Source: Trematomus loennbergii
Lineage: Eukaryota; Chordata; Actinopteri; Perciformes; Nototheniidae
Direction of reading: 5' to 3'
Assembly (NCBI GenBank): GCA_012861695.1
Contig: JAAOOA010000189.1
Location: forward strand, 108,501 to 172,500
DNA: 64,000 nucleotides
Shown: positions 23,203-34,403 of the stretch, in pieces
Layout: the number at the start of each line of letters is the position of its first letter
Numbering within the stretch: the first letter of the stretch is position 1
Made by a program: the position numbers and the translations under genes
The notes under the pieces: generated by a model
What the model saw: only the letters and a program-made list of their open reading frames with translations
Told to the model about the DNA's origin: nothing
Database searches by the model: none

Positions 23203-23325
23203 ATTTGGGGTGAAGTGTCTTGCCCAGGGACACAACGACATGCTGACTGCAGTGGGGTTTGAACCTGTTCTGCTCCCCTGATCCGAACACCAACGCACTC
23301 AGCCACTGCGCAACACGTCTCCCAA
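23203..23325 (-). mobile_element. tRNA-derived SINE, second copy
   Basis: This is the same family as 1962-2104. On the minus strand it has tgcgcagtgg (A-box-like) and ggttcaaacccc (B-box-like), followed by cagcatgtcgttgtgtccc. It keeps the cttgcccaggg body segment that the first copy has lost. Confidence 0.7.
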
Positions 23326-23360
23326 CAAGTCATTCTATAGTTGACTAACGACGACAAGTT

Positions 23361-25049
23361 TTATTTTCTTTTAATTGTAGGCCTGTTGGATTTAACCAGC
23401 TCGCTTAGCACTCCCAGAAGCCCAGCCTGAAAGCTATTTTGTTGCTCCACCTGGAGCGCCGCTACCTCCACCTGGAGCGCCGCTACCTCCACCTGGCGCG
23501 CCGCCACCTCCACCTGGCGCGCCGCCACCTCCACCTGGCGCGCCGCCACCTCCACCTGGCGCGCCGCCGAGTCAGCCATCACCTTTAAGAGCTGGTCCTG
23601 CGATTCCTGGGCCTTGTGATCATGCAGCAGCCGTTCGTCTTGCATCTCCTTGTTGGCCATGGCATGCCGGTCCTCATTTTCCGTGCTGGCCAAGGCACGC
23701 CAATCATCCATCGCCGTGATGGTGTCCAGGAAGCGGTCATCCCGTGTCCTCTTTCCTAATAGGAGAAATAAGTAGTTTTACAACTTACTAGGAATGTGTT
23801 TACTAGCTAATATAAGATAGGATCAAATAGCTGACGCTCAAAGTGCCCTTATTTATTGTTTGTGCTTGATGTATGCTAGAATTTTATTTTGTCAAAAAAT
23901 GATTAAGAGCTTTCTTACCGGAAGTCATGTGACCGCTAGCCCCGGATGTTTACGTTTGTGAGAGAGTGAAAAGGGCGCAAAAAGTGTAAACGATGTATGT
24001 TCACGGTGTTTCATGATTGTACCAAGAAATAAATAAACGTGATTAGTGGACATCAGTTCGATGCGTAACCTTCTTTCAAGGCCAGAGTAGTTACAGTGTG
24101 TTTATATGTACCTTTGCGTTTGGTTGTTGGAAAGGGAGATGAGGAGGCACTACCGTGGATTTCCGGAGGGGAAATCTCACTGATTTCCAATTCCAGGGGA
24201 AACACCACGTTGCCTGAAACACACGATTAGTGCCATGAGTTAGTGAAGCAAATTACAGAACATGGCACACTTATTCACAAGTCAAAACGTTTTTATAGCG
24301 GAAGAATAGCTAGTGAGCTAGCTAGCTGTTATTAGCTAGCTATGTTGTGGCCTGCTAACAGTGTTACCCAATTCAACCTAGCATTGCTAACTCAATCTAC
24401 CGAGCAAATAAAAGTACATCTGAGACCAGTATTGTGCAGATTAAAACAGTAAAGTGCATGTAGTATATTTTACATTCGATTAGTGCCATGAGTTAGTGAA
24501 GCAAATGAGATAGCGGCCGAGATTAGCTAGCTAGCTGTTAGCCAATTCAGCCGAGCATGGCTAGCTCGATCTACCGAGCCTTAGAAGTACATATGTGACC
24601 ATTATTGTGCAGATTAAAACAGTGCAGTGCATGTAGTATATTTTACATAATTCGTCGTCTTCCTTGGACAATTCCCCCGCCATTGCATCCTCCGACCCCG
24701 TCGTGCTCGAATCAATGGTCTTCGCAGTGCCGCGGAATGACGGTCTGTGGCCAAGCAAAGCATTCAAACGATCATACCACTTGCTGGTTTTCCGACCGTT
24801 ACCACTCTTGTTGTTGTGGTCTTTTATTTTTTTGAAGTCCTGCTTAAGCTTCTTGATCTTGTCCCGGCATGATTTAGCGCCGTGAATGATCCCGATGGCC
24901 GCTAACTCCTGCGAAATGCACTCATACATTTTCGCGTTGGAAACTGCCTTGAGCTGAAGTGCCTGGATCGCGTCGTCCGCGTAGATATCAAGAAGCGCCG
25001 AAATATCATCATCGGTCCATCGCTCCACTGATCTCTTCGGTGTTGTCAT
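23361..25049 (-). CDS. Myb/SANT-like (MADF-type) DNA-binding protein, Harbinger accessory gene
   Basis: Three coding exons on the minus strand: 24647-25049, 24112-24213 and 23361-23755. All have GT/AG sites and matching phase 1 junctions, giving about 300 residues with no frameshift. The N-terminus is a trihelix/Myb-SANT domain (VERWTDDDISALLDIYADD, then KIKKLKQDFKKIKDHNNKSG and KWYDRLNALLG). The C-terminus has a coiled coil made of seven-residue repeats AARQVEV. In Harbinger transposons such a protein carries the transposase to the nucleus and element ends, which fits the intact transposase 3 kb away on the other strand. It could also be a domesticated host copy. Confidence 0.8.
23443..23573. 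repeat. 21-bp coding minisatellite (heptad repeats)
   Basis: Six 21-bp units (variants of cacctggcgcgccgccacctc) lie inside the last exon of the Myb-like gene. Each encodes exactly one heptad (AARQVEV or AALQVEV), so copy-number change would lengthen the coiled coil without shifting frame. Confidence 0.85.
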
Positions 25050-25159
25050 AATGCCAACTGCTGGTTTTGAAAAAAAATATCTCTTCGTTGCTACGCTGAG
25101 ATTTTAATGCGTGCAAGTAAAATGGCTGCTTTATACAACTTTTCAGGAGTTGTACGGGG

Positions 25160-25376
25160 CGTGGTTTGCATTCCGCACAGCCAATCAGACGTACGAACTA
25201 CTTTCTCCCACGACAGACCCTGCTCTGTAGCAGGGACTGAAAAGCGAGTCTCACAAACTAAGTTGAGCTAATTTAGTTCCTGGGGCTTTTTGGTGTGAAC
25301 GCAAATATATCGTAGTTCTGATGAACTATTGTGGGAAAAGTACACCAAAGTACTCCGGTGTGAACGCACCTATGTG
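25160..25376. repeat. Harbinger-like terminal region
   Basis: Noncoding sequence upstream of the Myb-like gene contains the paired motif ggtgtgaacgca (25.29 kb) and ccggtgtgaacgcacc (25.36 kb). This resembles terminal sequences of fish Harbinger-type elements. The other terminus was not located, so element limits are not given. Confidence 0.35.
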
Positions 25377-25691
25377 TCAGTCAGTGCTGGCTCTCATGGC
25401 TGCCCCTCCTCCTCCTCGAACTCAGATCCAGAGAGCAGTTTACAACCAAAGACTGAGGACGACACTGGAGACTCTTCTGAACCTGACGCTGAACACAGTG
25501 CTGATTGGAAGGAGACCAGAGAACCTGCCTCAGGCTCAAAGTCACTGAAAAATAGACAAGAATCTGTCAGTGATCCACGACGTAGTGCTGAAAAGAAACC
25601 ACTCAGCTGCTCAGTCTGTAAGAAAGCTTTTAGACATAGAAGAGATCTAAATCCACACAGGAGAGAAACCCTTTGGCTGGTCAGTTTGTGA
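25329..25691 (+). pseudogene. C2H2 zinc-finger gene fragment
   Basis: The frame contains an acidic/Ser-rich linker (DDTGDSSEPDAEHSADWKET) followed by a single finger KPLSCSVCKKAFRHRRDLNPHRR. The second His lies in a degraded context, and the next linker TGEKPF is out of frame (gagagaaaccctttggctgg). This is the N-terminal side of a typical fish C2H2 array cut short after one finger. A short segment (tgtgtcagtcagtgctggct) recurs at 25.78 kb, so part of the locus was duplicated. Confidence 0.65.
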
Positions 25692-26099
25692 GAAATGTGT
25701 GAATTTTTCACAGAATATACATTTATATATTTATAATTTATACCCTTTAATTTAAACCCCCTGTTTTAGAGTCACTATGTGTCAGTCAGTGCTGGCTGTC
25801 ATCATCTCTTCAGCTCTTCCTCATCTCTGCCACAGCTGGGGATCGAACCGGACCTTCCGCTCCCCACATTTTTTTTTTTTTTTCACTTTTTGGGCCCACT
25901 TTCCTCTCCTTGCCCCCTGCTTCATAGAGAAGAATGGGCAGTATCCTTTGCGTCCAGGGGGCGAGGATAATCGGGGCTGCTCAGTCCCACTTTAGCCCCG
26001 CCCCTCCCGTTCATTTCTTATGGCATTCTCACTTTAATCTTGTGTCCACCCATTGGTTGTCCCACTGACGTTTCATTGAAACGGGGAGGAGCGGGGAGG

Positions 26100-26153
26100 A
26101 GTTTTCACTGAAAGTTTCCAGGCATCATTTACAACTGAGCGGTTTTTGAAAAG
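26100..26153 (+). promoter_or_regulatory. Possible 5' untranslated exon of the 27-kb gene
   Basis: A GC-box-like zone (cggggaggagcggggagg) is followed by a consensus donor (aaaag-gtaaga) at 26154. The next in-frame start is in the exon beginning just before 27046 after ttcag. There is no direct support for transcription. Other sequence between 25.7 and 27.0 kb shows only a 60-bp direct duplication (26.93-27.04 kb). Confidence 0.3.
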
Positions 26154-27045
26154 GTAAGATACCCTCCGCTAGACAGTCCGTTATAATGTAATATAACAGT
26201 AACAGATGAATGGGAATGTATTTTGTTGTCCTCTGCTATTACAGTAGATGAATGCCAATGTGTTGTCTTTTAACGTTCGCGCATATTCGCATTGGTAAAA
26301 AGTTTCCGCTAAACCGAGGCTTTACGCCGGCAACACACCGGAGCTTTCTGGCCGTTGAAATCCATAAATACTTGTCATTTAATGCTTATTACTATGTGCT
26401 AATGTTTATGAAGTTAACATTTATATGCACCATTCGTGATTAAAAGCTGCCACTCCGCCATGTAGTCTTAGAACTGCGGCAACAACATGCATTGCTCCTG
26501 CACTTTGCTAGATGCAAACACGTAACGGTTTTTACTTTGCACTAAGGTATATGTTCATGAAGTTAATGCTTACATCCGTTCACAGATGTGGACGGAGGGT
26601 TAACAGTCATAGACACTTGGCTATTTAATAAAGTTAACATTTATATGAAGGCCATCATTCATTTAAAGTCAGACCTCTGAGGTTACTGTTGAGCTGATGA
26701 AAAGTGTTGTCTAATATTATTACATGATAGCACTAAGATAGCATTCTCTTTTCAATCAGAACCAGCTTTTACTCATGTTATTTTTCTTATTTCTATTCAG
26801 ACTGTTCTTCCTGTGTACTATCTGTGTTCTCTCCTGCTGCAACACCTGAATTCAAAGGTCCATCTCATCCAAAGAGAGGCTTTGTTTGTATGCTAGCTAG
26901 GTTAAAGGTTCAAGGTGTTTGCTGTACTTCACATGTACTTGTGAAGTACTTGCCTGCTAGCTTCTGACGTGTGTTTGATGTGACATGTACTTGTGAAGTA
27001 CTTGCCTGCTAGCTTCTAACGTGTGTTTGATGTGATTTCAGAACA

Positions 27046-30000
27046 ATGGATCACAAACCGTCCTTCGCGTTCCAGGCTGGTACATCAGACCTGCAGCTGA
27101 TGGCCAGCACAGAAGCTGGCAAAGTCTCGAAACACAATCTGAAGAGGGCAGCCCCGCGCCTCACCTCCGACACCAGGGAGGTGGCTGAGGCACAAGCTGT
27201 GTCAAGGGTCACAGCGCTGGGGGGCAACCCGGTGGACCGCTGGCAGCTCCTCAGCCAGACCGAGCTCCAGTTTGGTCAGTACCGGGGCCAGACTCTCCAG
27301 TGGTTGCTGTCAAATGACGTGGGCTACACAGCAACCATTCTGGCAGGCCATCAGGGAGAGCGTGAGGGGGGGGATGTCAGCAGCACCCCCCTCATGTGGA
27401 ACAAAGATGCTCTGCTGGAGTACGCCAGCCTCTTCGCCCTAGTGATGGCAGCCGTGAGCAGGAAGAGAGCACCGCGCACGGCTGCAGAGCACGAGCAGCT
27501 GGTGGGCTGGGGTCAGCCATGACGTACAGGGACCTGTACGACACTGCAGAGAGGGAGCCAAGCACGTAAGGCCATGTGTGACTTTCATCACTAGCTGTAG
27601 AAACACTTGATGTGATATCAATCTAACTGTTGCCTCTCAATCTCAATGTCAGGTACAGGAAGTGGCTCAGGAGGCAGCCCGTCAGGAGGCCCGGGTCCCA
27701 ACTGGGGCAGCTGAAGGACTACATAGACAGAAGGGACAAGGAGAAGCAGTCTGTCGCCTCCTCAGCTGCATCAGCAGCCGCCACCTCCTCAGCTGTCTCT
27801 CCCTCCACTACATCTCCCCCCAAACAGCGGAGGAAGAGAAAGCCAGTGGTCCTGTGTATGTATCATGTCAGTGGAGTGTTACTGTCAGTCAGGTGATGTG
27901 TGATGAGTGAACATTTCCACTTCCTCAGAGGACGAAGACGACCATCTGATGGTGGAGGCTGCGGCTCAGGTGGAGGCTGCTTTAGGTAAGTCTGTGCTTC
28001 GAGTCATTATTAAGCTTTGTATAATCAAATCTATTTGGTATGTCAAGTGTGTTTTTCTGCTGTGCACAGCATCTGCTCCACCTCTTCCTCCTCCTCCTCC
28101 TCCTCCTCCTCCTCCTCCTCCTGCTCCTCCGCCGCCTCCTCGTCCTGCCCAGCAGCAGAGAGCTCTGGCACCACCTCCTCTTCAACTCGTCGCTCCTCCC
28201 CCTCAGGTCTGTAATAATGTTGTTGTAAACATCTAGTATCAGTGTGTAGTGTGAAGCTGCAGCTCAGTGACCTGTGTGGCTGTGTCTCAATTCAGGGGTT
28301 TCATCCTTCGAAGGGTGCATTCGTAGACCGCATACGTCACTTCCGCCGAAAGAAGGCTGTCCCAATTTAAAAAAAAGACGAGACTCCTCCGAATGCGGCC
28401 CACGAATGCAGCCTACTTTTCCCCAATTTGAAGGATACATCTGATGTACACTCCGCGGTCTACCATATCCCAGGGTGCAATGCGCGCAGGGAAGAGTGAG
28501 TTGTTTTCAAATTAAATGGCTTCCGGTCTCCCCAGCAGAGTGGATTTAAAAGCAGCAGCAAGCGGAGGAATCACTAATAAATGTGAGTATTGGGTTTTAA
28601 CTTACTTTAAATTAACTAACGTCACACACGTTAAACCCAAGGGGCATTAAAACGTACATTTTCGTTAAATAATACGGATAAATATGTGACGCTAACTAGC
28701 TAGCTGGACGTACTGCACTGTTGTTTACACTTATTTTTAATTCAATTCAGAAGTTTACTAAAGTCATACAGAGGCTCTGTTATAGATACGTTATAATGTA
28801 TATTACATAAATAGACCAAAGTGAAAACATTTAGACCGGTATAGCCTACAGTACGGTGGGATTTATAAAATGCTACCCTGACGTGTAGCTGCTGTTAGCT
28901 TTATTTATTTCTCTGACATGTTGCAATGTTTTACTGTTTATTAAACTTTGGGACAACATTACAACCTTTGTGTTCAGCTCATGCTGCTTTGAGGTAGAGC
29001 TAAAAGAAAAGCCTAATTTAAATATTTCCACCAGATTTGATCATCTTTTATTTAGGTTAAAGTTTATTTAATGTATCATAATCCCATAATAATAAGACAA
29101 TCACAAATAGACAGCAGCCTTTTGCTTGTTGTTAGTTTGTGCCGTGCACGTGTGGACTGTCTTCATCTCTTTAGTTTTTAAAAAACCAGAACAGTACATC
29201 ATTTTGAATGATCCTTTAGGGATTGTTTGTCTGAAATGCTTAGAGTTCAATTTTACAATAATACTTCTGCAACCCTGTGTTCAATATGATTAATTCACTT
29301 TTTTCTTTTTCTCTTGTTTTTCTCTGTAATTAGGACAATTCTGGAGAAATGGATCTGCTGGAGAAGGACCCCTAATCTGAAAAGTGCACAGCGGATCATC
29401 AGGACAGAGCTGCCATCCACCTGGACCCCCGTGGTGCTGGAGAAGGACCCCTAACCCCAGCGGATCATCAGGACAGAGCTGCCATCCACCTGGACCCCGA
29501 GGTGCTGGAGAAAGCAAACCGGCGATCAGGACCCTCCTCCACCCAGACCTCTGCCGTCCTACAGACTTGTGTCTTAGTTTCAGAATTAGATTTTGTATGT
29601 GTCCTTTCTTTTAATAGATATGTAACGATTATAGCTCGAGTCTGTCTGATTCCCCAAACAGCTGCTTCTATTTACTCGCTGCACATATAATACAAATAAA
29701 CAACTCCATAAACACACTTTTGCTGATATTTGTTTTACTGCTGATGATGTTAAATAACATGATTGATTTCCTGTCTCAATGATGAAAGTTATAATAATAG
29801 AAGACATGAAGCTGCAGAGAGAGGGTGGATATATTCTTACCTCTACTTTGTGATAAGATGAAAATACTATATTACATTGTAATTGTTAAACACATTGTTT
29901 ATTTCATTTACTGAGGTTTTAACCATTATTTCCAACATGTGTACATAAGCAGTGGAATAATAGGATATCTCTAGGTCATTCAACTGTCTTCAGTTTAATT

Positions 30001-33000
30001 TTATTAATACAAAAAATAGGTCATAGAAAATGTTTAATTGTATATTTCAGCAGAGCGGGGGGTCACGATGCTGCTGGACCTGGAGGTGCTGACCTGGGGT
30101 CAGTGGGACATCATCTGGGCAGCTTTAGGGGAAGAAGGAGAATATAAACTGTTATTAAGATCACAGCTATTAAGATTAGAACACTAATATTGTTAAGAAT
30201 CAATCTATACAACATGCTTTTGTTCATTTAAAAAACATTGTTTTATTAGTACAGAACAATTAAGACTTATTTTAAATATGAAATAATATGATTAAATTAC
30301 ATCAGCTATATATAATTTACTTGTTAACTTACTAATGTAACATTACTGGGGGCTAAAGGAACAGCTTCATCTTATTTACTTGGCCATGGTCTCTTTAATT
30401 CATCGCCGACGGTGATCTCCAAAAAATGTAAAAGTAAAGTTTCTGGATCCTTTTCAGCTGAGTTAGCTTGTAAGCTAATTTGCTAGCAGGCTGCTGGAGC
30501 AACGCACCGAACAGCGCGTATCACGTGACGTAAATACGAAGCCCTCCGTAGGCTAGACAGTCTCATTTCGTAGGCCGCTCGGTCCAGCCTACCCGGTCTA
30601 CGTGGGCTGGGTCCTCCGTGGACCGCGTAGGCTGCGTACTCCGAAGGGTGCAGCCCCTGAATTGAGACACGGCCTGTGTGTGTTGCAGCTGCTCCTGCCG
30701 GCAGCCTGGAGGAGCAGCCTCCCTGCAGAGCAGCACGAGTGGGTCAGCAGGGCTCTGTTTGTGGGCTACAAGTCAGGGTGGCCCGTCCTGTCCACGGACT
30801 ATCAGCTGTGGCACCACCCCCCCGGCCCCCGGCTGAAGTACCACCAGCGGCCCTCCTCCCCAGATGCTTTCTTCCAGCGGCCCTTCTTCTTCTGGGCGCC
30901 GAACAAAATGTGGCAGTACCACCTGAAGTGCCCAAGCTGCGCACACAAGATGACGGGTAGTGGTCTCTACAAGACCGTGCGCAGAGTTCTGGACACCAAC
31001 GGCTGGTACTACATGGGGACGGAGTACCTGGAGTGCAGGTACTGATACATTTACAAGCATACTCTGTGTGCTTGATGCTTTGGTTAAATAGACATTGTAA
31101 AATAATACAAGTACTTTTTGTTATGATTATAACTATAAGTAGCAGTAGTAGCAGATACACCAATACACCTTTCTGTCCCAGCTCCTGCACAAAGAAGTGT
31201 GCCGGCTGGGCAGCGAACATCAGGAGCCAGCTGGACCTGGACCACCAGCTGCTCTTCCCTGCTGTGCTGACCTACAGGTAAACATCACGCTGTTGGACAC
31301 AGTGGTGTTTGAAGGACATTGAGATGGTTTAGTGTTCACCTCTGCGTCTGTGTTTGTGCTGCAGGCTCTCTTGTGACCGGAGTGTGCTGGCTCAATTGAA
31401 GGGGCACACGCTGGGCAACAGCGCCAGCCGGCTGCACTCCTACCTGGTGGAGCAGCACACGGCAGAGTGGATGACGAGGAGCATCCACTACCTAAACACC
31501 TGCAGGAAGTTTGTGGTTGCAGGTGTGCAGATGCCACCTCCTCAGCCTCCACCACAGATGGTGCCTGTCCCCAGCAGCGGCTGGCTTCTGTCCACCTTCG
31601 TCCTGGAGTCCTTTACGAGGATCGAGGAGCTGAAGGCCAAGGTGACCTCTACCTTTGGCTCCATTCTCAAAATGGACTCCACCAAGAAGGTGAGAAATGT
31701 AATGTTACTTATGTACACTGTAGGTGTCATGGCTGCACCCTGACTGATGGAGGAGACCCTCTTCTCCCCTGCAGGTTGTGGAGGAACGTCTTAAGAGAAA
31801 CTGATAAATGATTCAAGACTAACAATACAATGTAACAGTGTAAAAGGCAATCAGAGTATAAGACTATATGTTTTTTTTAAATGATTATATGATCATTTGA
31901 CACAGGTGACCAAGAAGCTGGCGGGAGCAGACGCTGGTACCGCTCTGTGGATGAGCAGCGTGGGGAACGAGCTGGGGCAGGTCCTGATGTCCGTGCTGAC
32001 GGCCGCTGAGGGCTACGGCCTGAGAGACATGGCGCAGGGCCTGCAGAACCGGTACCAGCTGGCAGGGAAGGAGCCTCCACAGGTCCTGTATGTGGACAGG
32101 GACTGCTGCCGGAGGGACGGAGGCACCTGCGCTGCAGCTGCTCTCTTCCCCGCCTGGCCACGCCTGGCTGTCAGGCTGGACATCTGGCACTTTATACGCC
32201 GACTGGCAGTAGGCGTGACCTCCGAGAGCCAGCCCCTCTACCCCGAGTTCATGCGGCGTCTCTCCAGCTGCATCTTCGAGTGGGACCCGGAGGACCTGTC
32301 CCTCTTGGAGACGGCCCTGCAGGCGGGCGGGTCCAGAAGGACGCCGTCCAGCAAGGAGTTGGGTCGGCACTGCCGCCGCCGCACGCGTGGGGCTCAGGAG
32401 ACCGAGCGTCTCCTTGGAGAGGCGGTGGAGGCGTTCAAGGGGGCCACCGATGCCATGAACGTCCCCCTGCTGGACCGACGCCGCATGGAGGAGATCCTGG
32501 AGACACAGAGGCATCACATCCCCTGCATTCAGGTACAGCTCTTACAGGAAACAATTCAACATGTTTCATGTTCAGACATGAATTCAGACACTGAATAATC
32601 AGAGCCTCTCCCCTTCAGGATCCTGCTGGTCTCTGCCTGTACACCAAGACGGGACAGCTGACCCGGGGGGGGGTGTCTCTGCCCGTCTACCGCTGTGCCC
32701 GCGGCTCCACGTCCCTGGAGTCCTTCCACCTGCACCTCCACAGGTTCATCCCGGGTGAGGCACCGTGCTCTAAGAGTTTTACACTTTCTCTCTCCCTGGG
32801 TGTAAAATCCTGACGTTTGTGTGTCATGTTGCAGGCTCCTCTGCGAGGGGGACATTCCTCCAAATGTTACTGTTGGAGGGGCTCACGAGGTGGAACGAGG
32901 ACCGGGGAAAGGCGGCAGCGGGGGGGGCCGGCATCAACTGCTACAGCGGCCAGCAGCAGTACACTCTCCACCAGCTCACGCAGCACTTCTTCCACACCAC

Positions 33001-33386
33001 GCTGGTGGAGAGCCACGTGAAGCCGCTGCAGTACACAGGTGATACTTCAGACTCAGAGCCGATGCTTCTGGAAGGTTTCTGTTTGAGAACATTGAAGAAC
33101 AACTGTGATATTAAGAATCTAGTTACTCTTTTCTTCCTCAGGTGAGCTCATCGGGATCAGCTACCTGTACAATCAGACGGGAAAGGTTCTGCAGCCCCTC
33201 CCTGATGATCCCGATGTGCCCGATGACAGCGAGGAGGTGACTGTTGAAGAGGAGGAGGAGGGAGGAGGAGGAGGAGGAGGAGGAGGTATGACAGAGAGGA
33301 TTTCTTTCATCTTCCTGCTCCTCTTCCTGCTCCACGGCGTCCTGCTGCTCCTGCTCCACGGCAGGGTGGAGGATGAAGATAAATAA
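27046..33386 (+). CDS. Uncharacterised DUF6729-like, RNase H/transposase-like multi-exon protein
   Basis: Inferred exons: 27046-27565, 27653-about 27853, 27929-27985, 28070-28206, 30689-31038, 31182-31277, 31365-31689, 31906-32532, 32619-32754, 32835-33038 and 33142-33386. The last seven splice with consistent phases and no frameshift. The protein is near 960 residues. Regions in order: an ExoX-C-like motif (FGQYRGQTLQWLL then GY); Lys/Arg- and Pro-rich linkers; a zinc ribbon with CPSC and CSSC pairs; and a helical region with YVDRDCC and RLDIWHFIRRL. The last pair resembles the D...(C/D)xxH segment of MULE-type transposases. A Glu-Gly tail follows. I link it from memory to the fish/invertebrate DUF6729 family; function is unknown. 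Exon 1 needs one extra base near 27518 to join exon 2, and the exon 2/3 phase is unresolved. Confidence 0.65.
28076..28140. repeat. (CTC)n coding microsatellite
   Basis: A cct/ctc triplet run inside exon 4 of the 27-kb gene encodes a polyproline stretch. It also creates long Leu-, Ser- and Arg-runs in the other frames. Confidence 0.85.
28282..30670. mobile_element. 2.4-kb nonautonomous TIR element in an intron
   Basis: Inverted ends share GTGTCTCAATTCAGGGG, then diverge while keeping ccttcg-aggg. The element fills nearly the entire intron between the polyproline exon and the zinc-ribbon exon: only 75 bp of host sequence remain on the left and 18 bp before the acceptor on the right. The interior has two copies of ggatcatcaggacagagctg and gccatccacctggacccc but no transposase. 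The superfamily is not assigned. Confidence 0.75.
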
Positions 33387-33515
33387 AATACATAAATACA
33401 AGTGTAAAACTTTATAACATAACATAACATAAATACATAAATACATAAAGTGTAAAACTTTATAACATTAAATACATAAATACATAAAGTGTAAAACTTG
33501 TAAATAAATAAAAAG
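33370..33515. repeat. ATAAATAC-rich short tandem repeats
   Basis: Imperfect repeats of acataaatacataaagtgtaaaac lie just after the stop codon of the 27-kb gene, where an AATAAA overlaps the stop region. Confidence 0.7.
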
Positions 33516-33799
33516 GTATTTTTAAACTTGAATATCTCTGACTGCTTATTTCTTTCTTTTCACAACTTCATAACATCTCTTTGTCATATCAAGCATGCAG
33601 CCAGCAGGGGGTGTCAAAGAGCATTTGGGGTGGGGGGGATCTGGGCGGTTGGTACACTGGACACTGGCTTTAATTGATCCGAGGGGCTCTGATCCGATTG
33701 GACGACGGGCTCCGGACCCCAGGTGAGAGTTTCTCATCCTAGAAGATCCACAGGGGTCTTGCCTATATGCCGTGAGCTGATTATCGAGCCTTCATTGTA

Positions 33800-34112
33800 A
33801 CAGTCGCGGGTATACTGTGTGTGTGCGTGTGGGGAGTGTTGCAATAGAATATTCCACTGTAGCGCCGCCGCCACTGTGGGCTAAGCCCCGAATGTTTTCA
33901 GGTCCAGGCGACGCCCCTGGTCAGGACAGTGTTCAAATCTGGATCAGTTTTGATCAGATCCGTTGCAGCCCCTTTTTTAGAGATTTGGGTATGGAGGAAA
34001 ATAGAGAGGGTTGTGTTTTCTGACACTTGGTGAGTTCCCTGGAACACCGGGGACACATATTCATGTATAAAAGACGTACAAAAGTGCATTTTGCATGATA
34101 GGTCCCCTTTAA
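33800..34112. mobile_element. MITE fragment ending gcatgataggtccccttt
   Basis: The right end mirrors the ggtcccctattatgca terminus at 17.53 kb, marking a common dispersed fish element. The body contains aagccccgaatgttttcagg and has no coding capacity. The left limit is uncertain. Confidence 0.5.
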
Positions 34113-34403
34113 GTAAAAAGTACCCATAACTCCCAGCTGTTTTAAAGAGTACCTGACCTCCCTTTATATCAATAGAACAATAATGTCATTGTTAGCTAAT
34201 GAATGTTTCCATGCTGAACAACGGCAACATGACAACGTTTTCATTGGTCCCTCTTCTTTAGAGAAGACCAGGAAATGATGGATACACGGATCGTGTTCAA
34301 ATCAATAGGCACGCAATGACTCTAAATAATAATGATCACGCCACCAAACACACATTCAAACTAAAGGAACCAGCCTGTTTGGGAAATGAGAGAAGTAGAA
34401 AGT

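Noticed and set aside
28017..28236. Poly-Leu and poly-Ser ORFs
   Set aside because: Alternative frames of the (CTC)n tract. Only the polyproline frame agrees with the splice phases.
30744..31220. Minus-strand ORFs of 158, 111 and 210 codons opposite the 27-kb gene
   Set aside because: GC-rich shadow frames of well-phased plus-strand exons.
31745..31803. An extra exon in the 27-kb gene (after ctcccctgcag)
   Set aside because: It has a good acceptor, but the frame ends at once in a stop, and the flanking exons join in phase without it.
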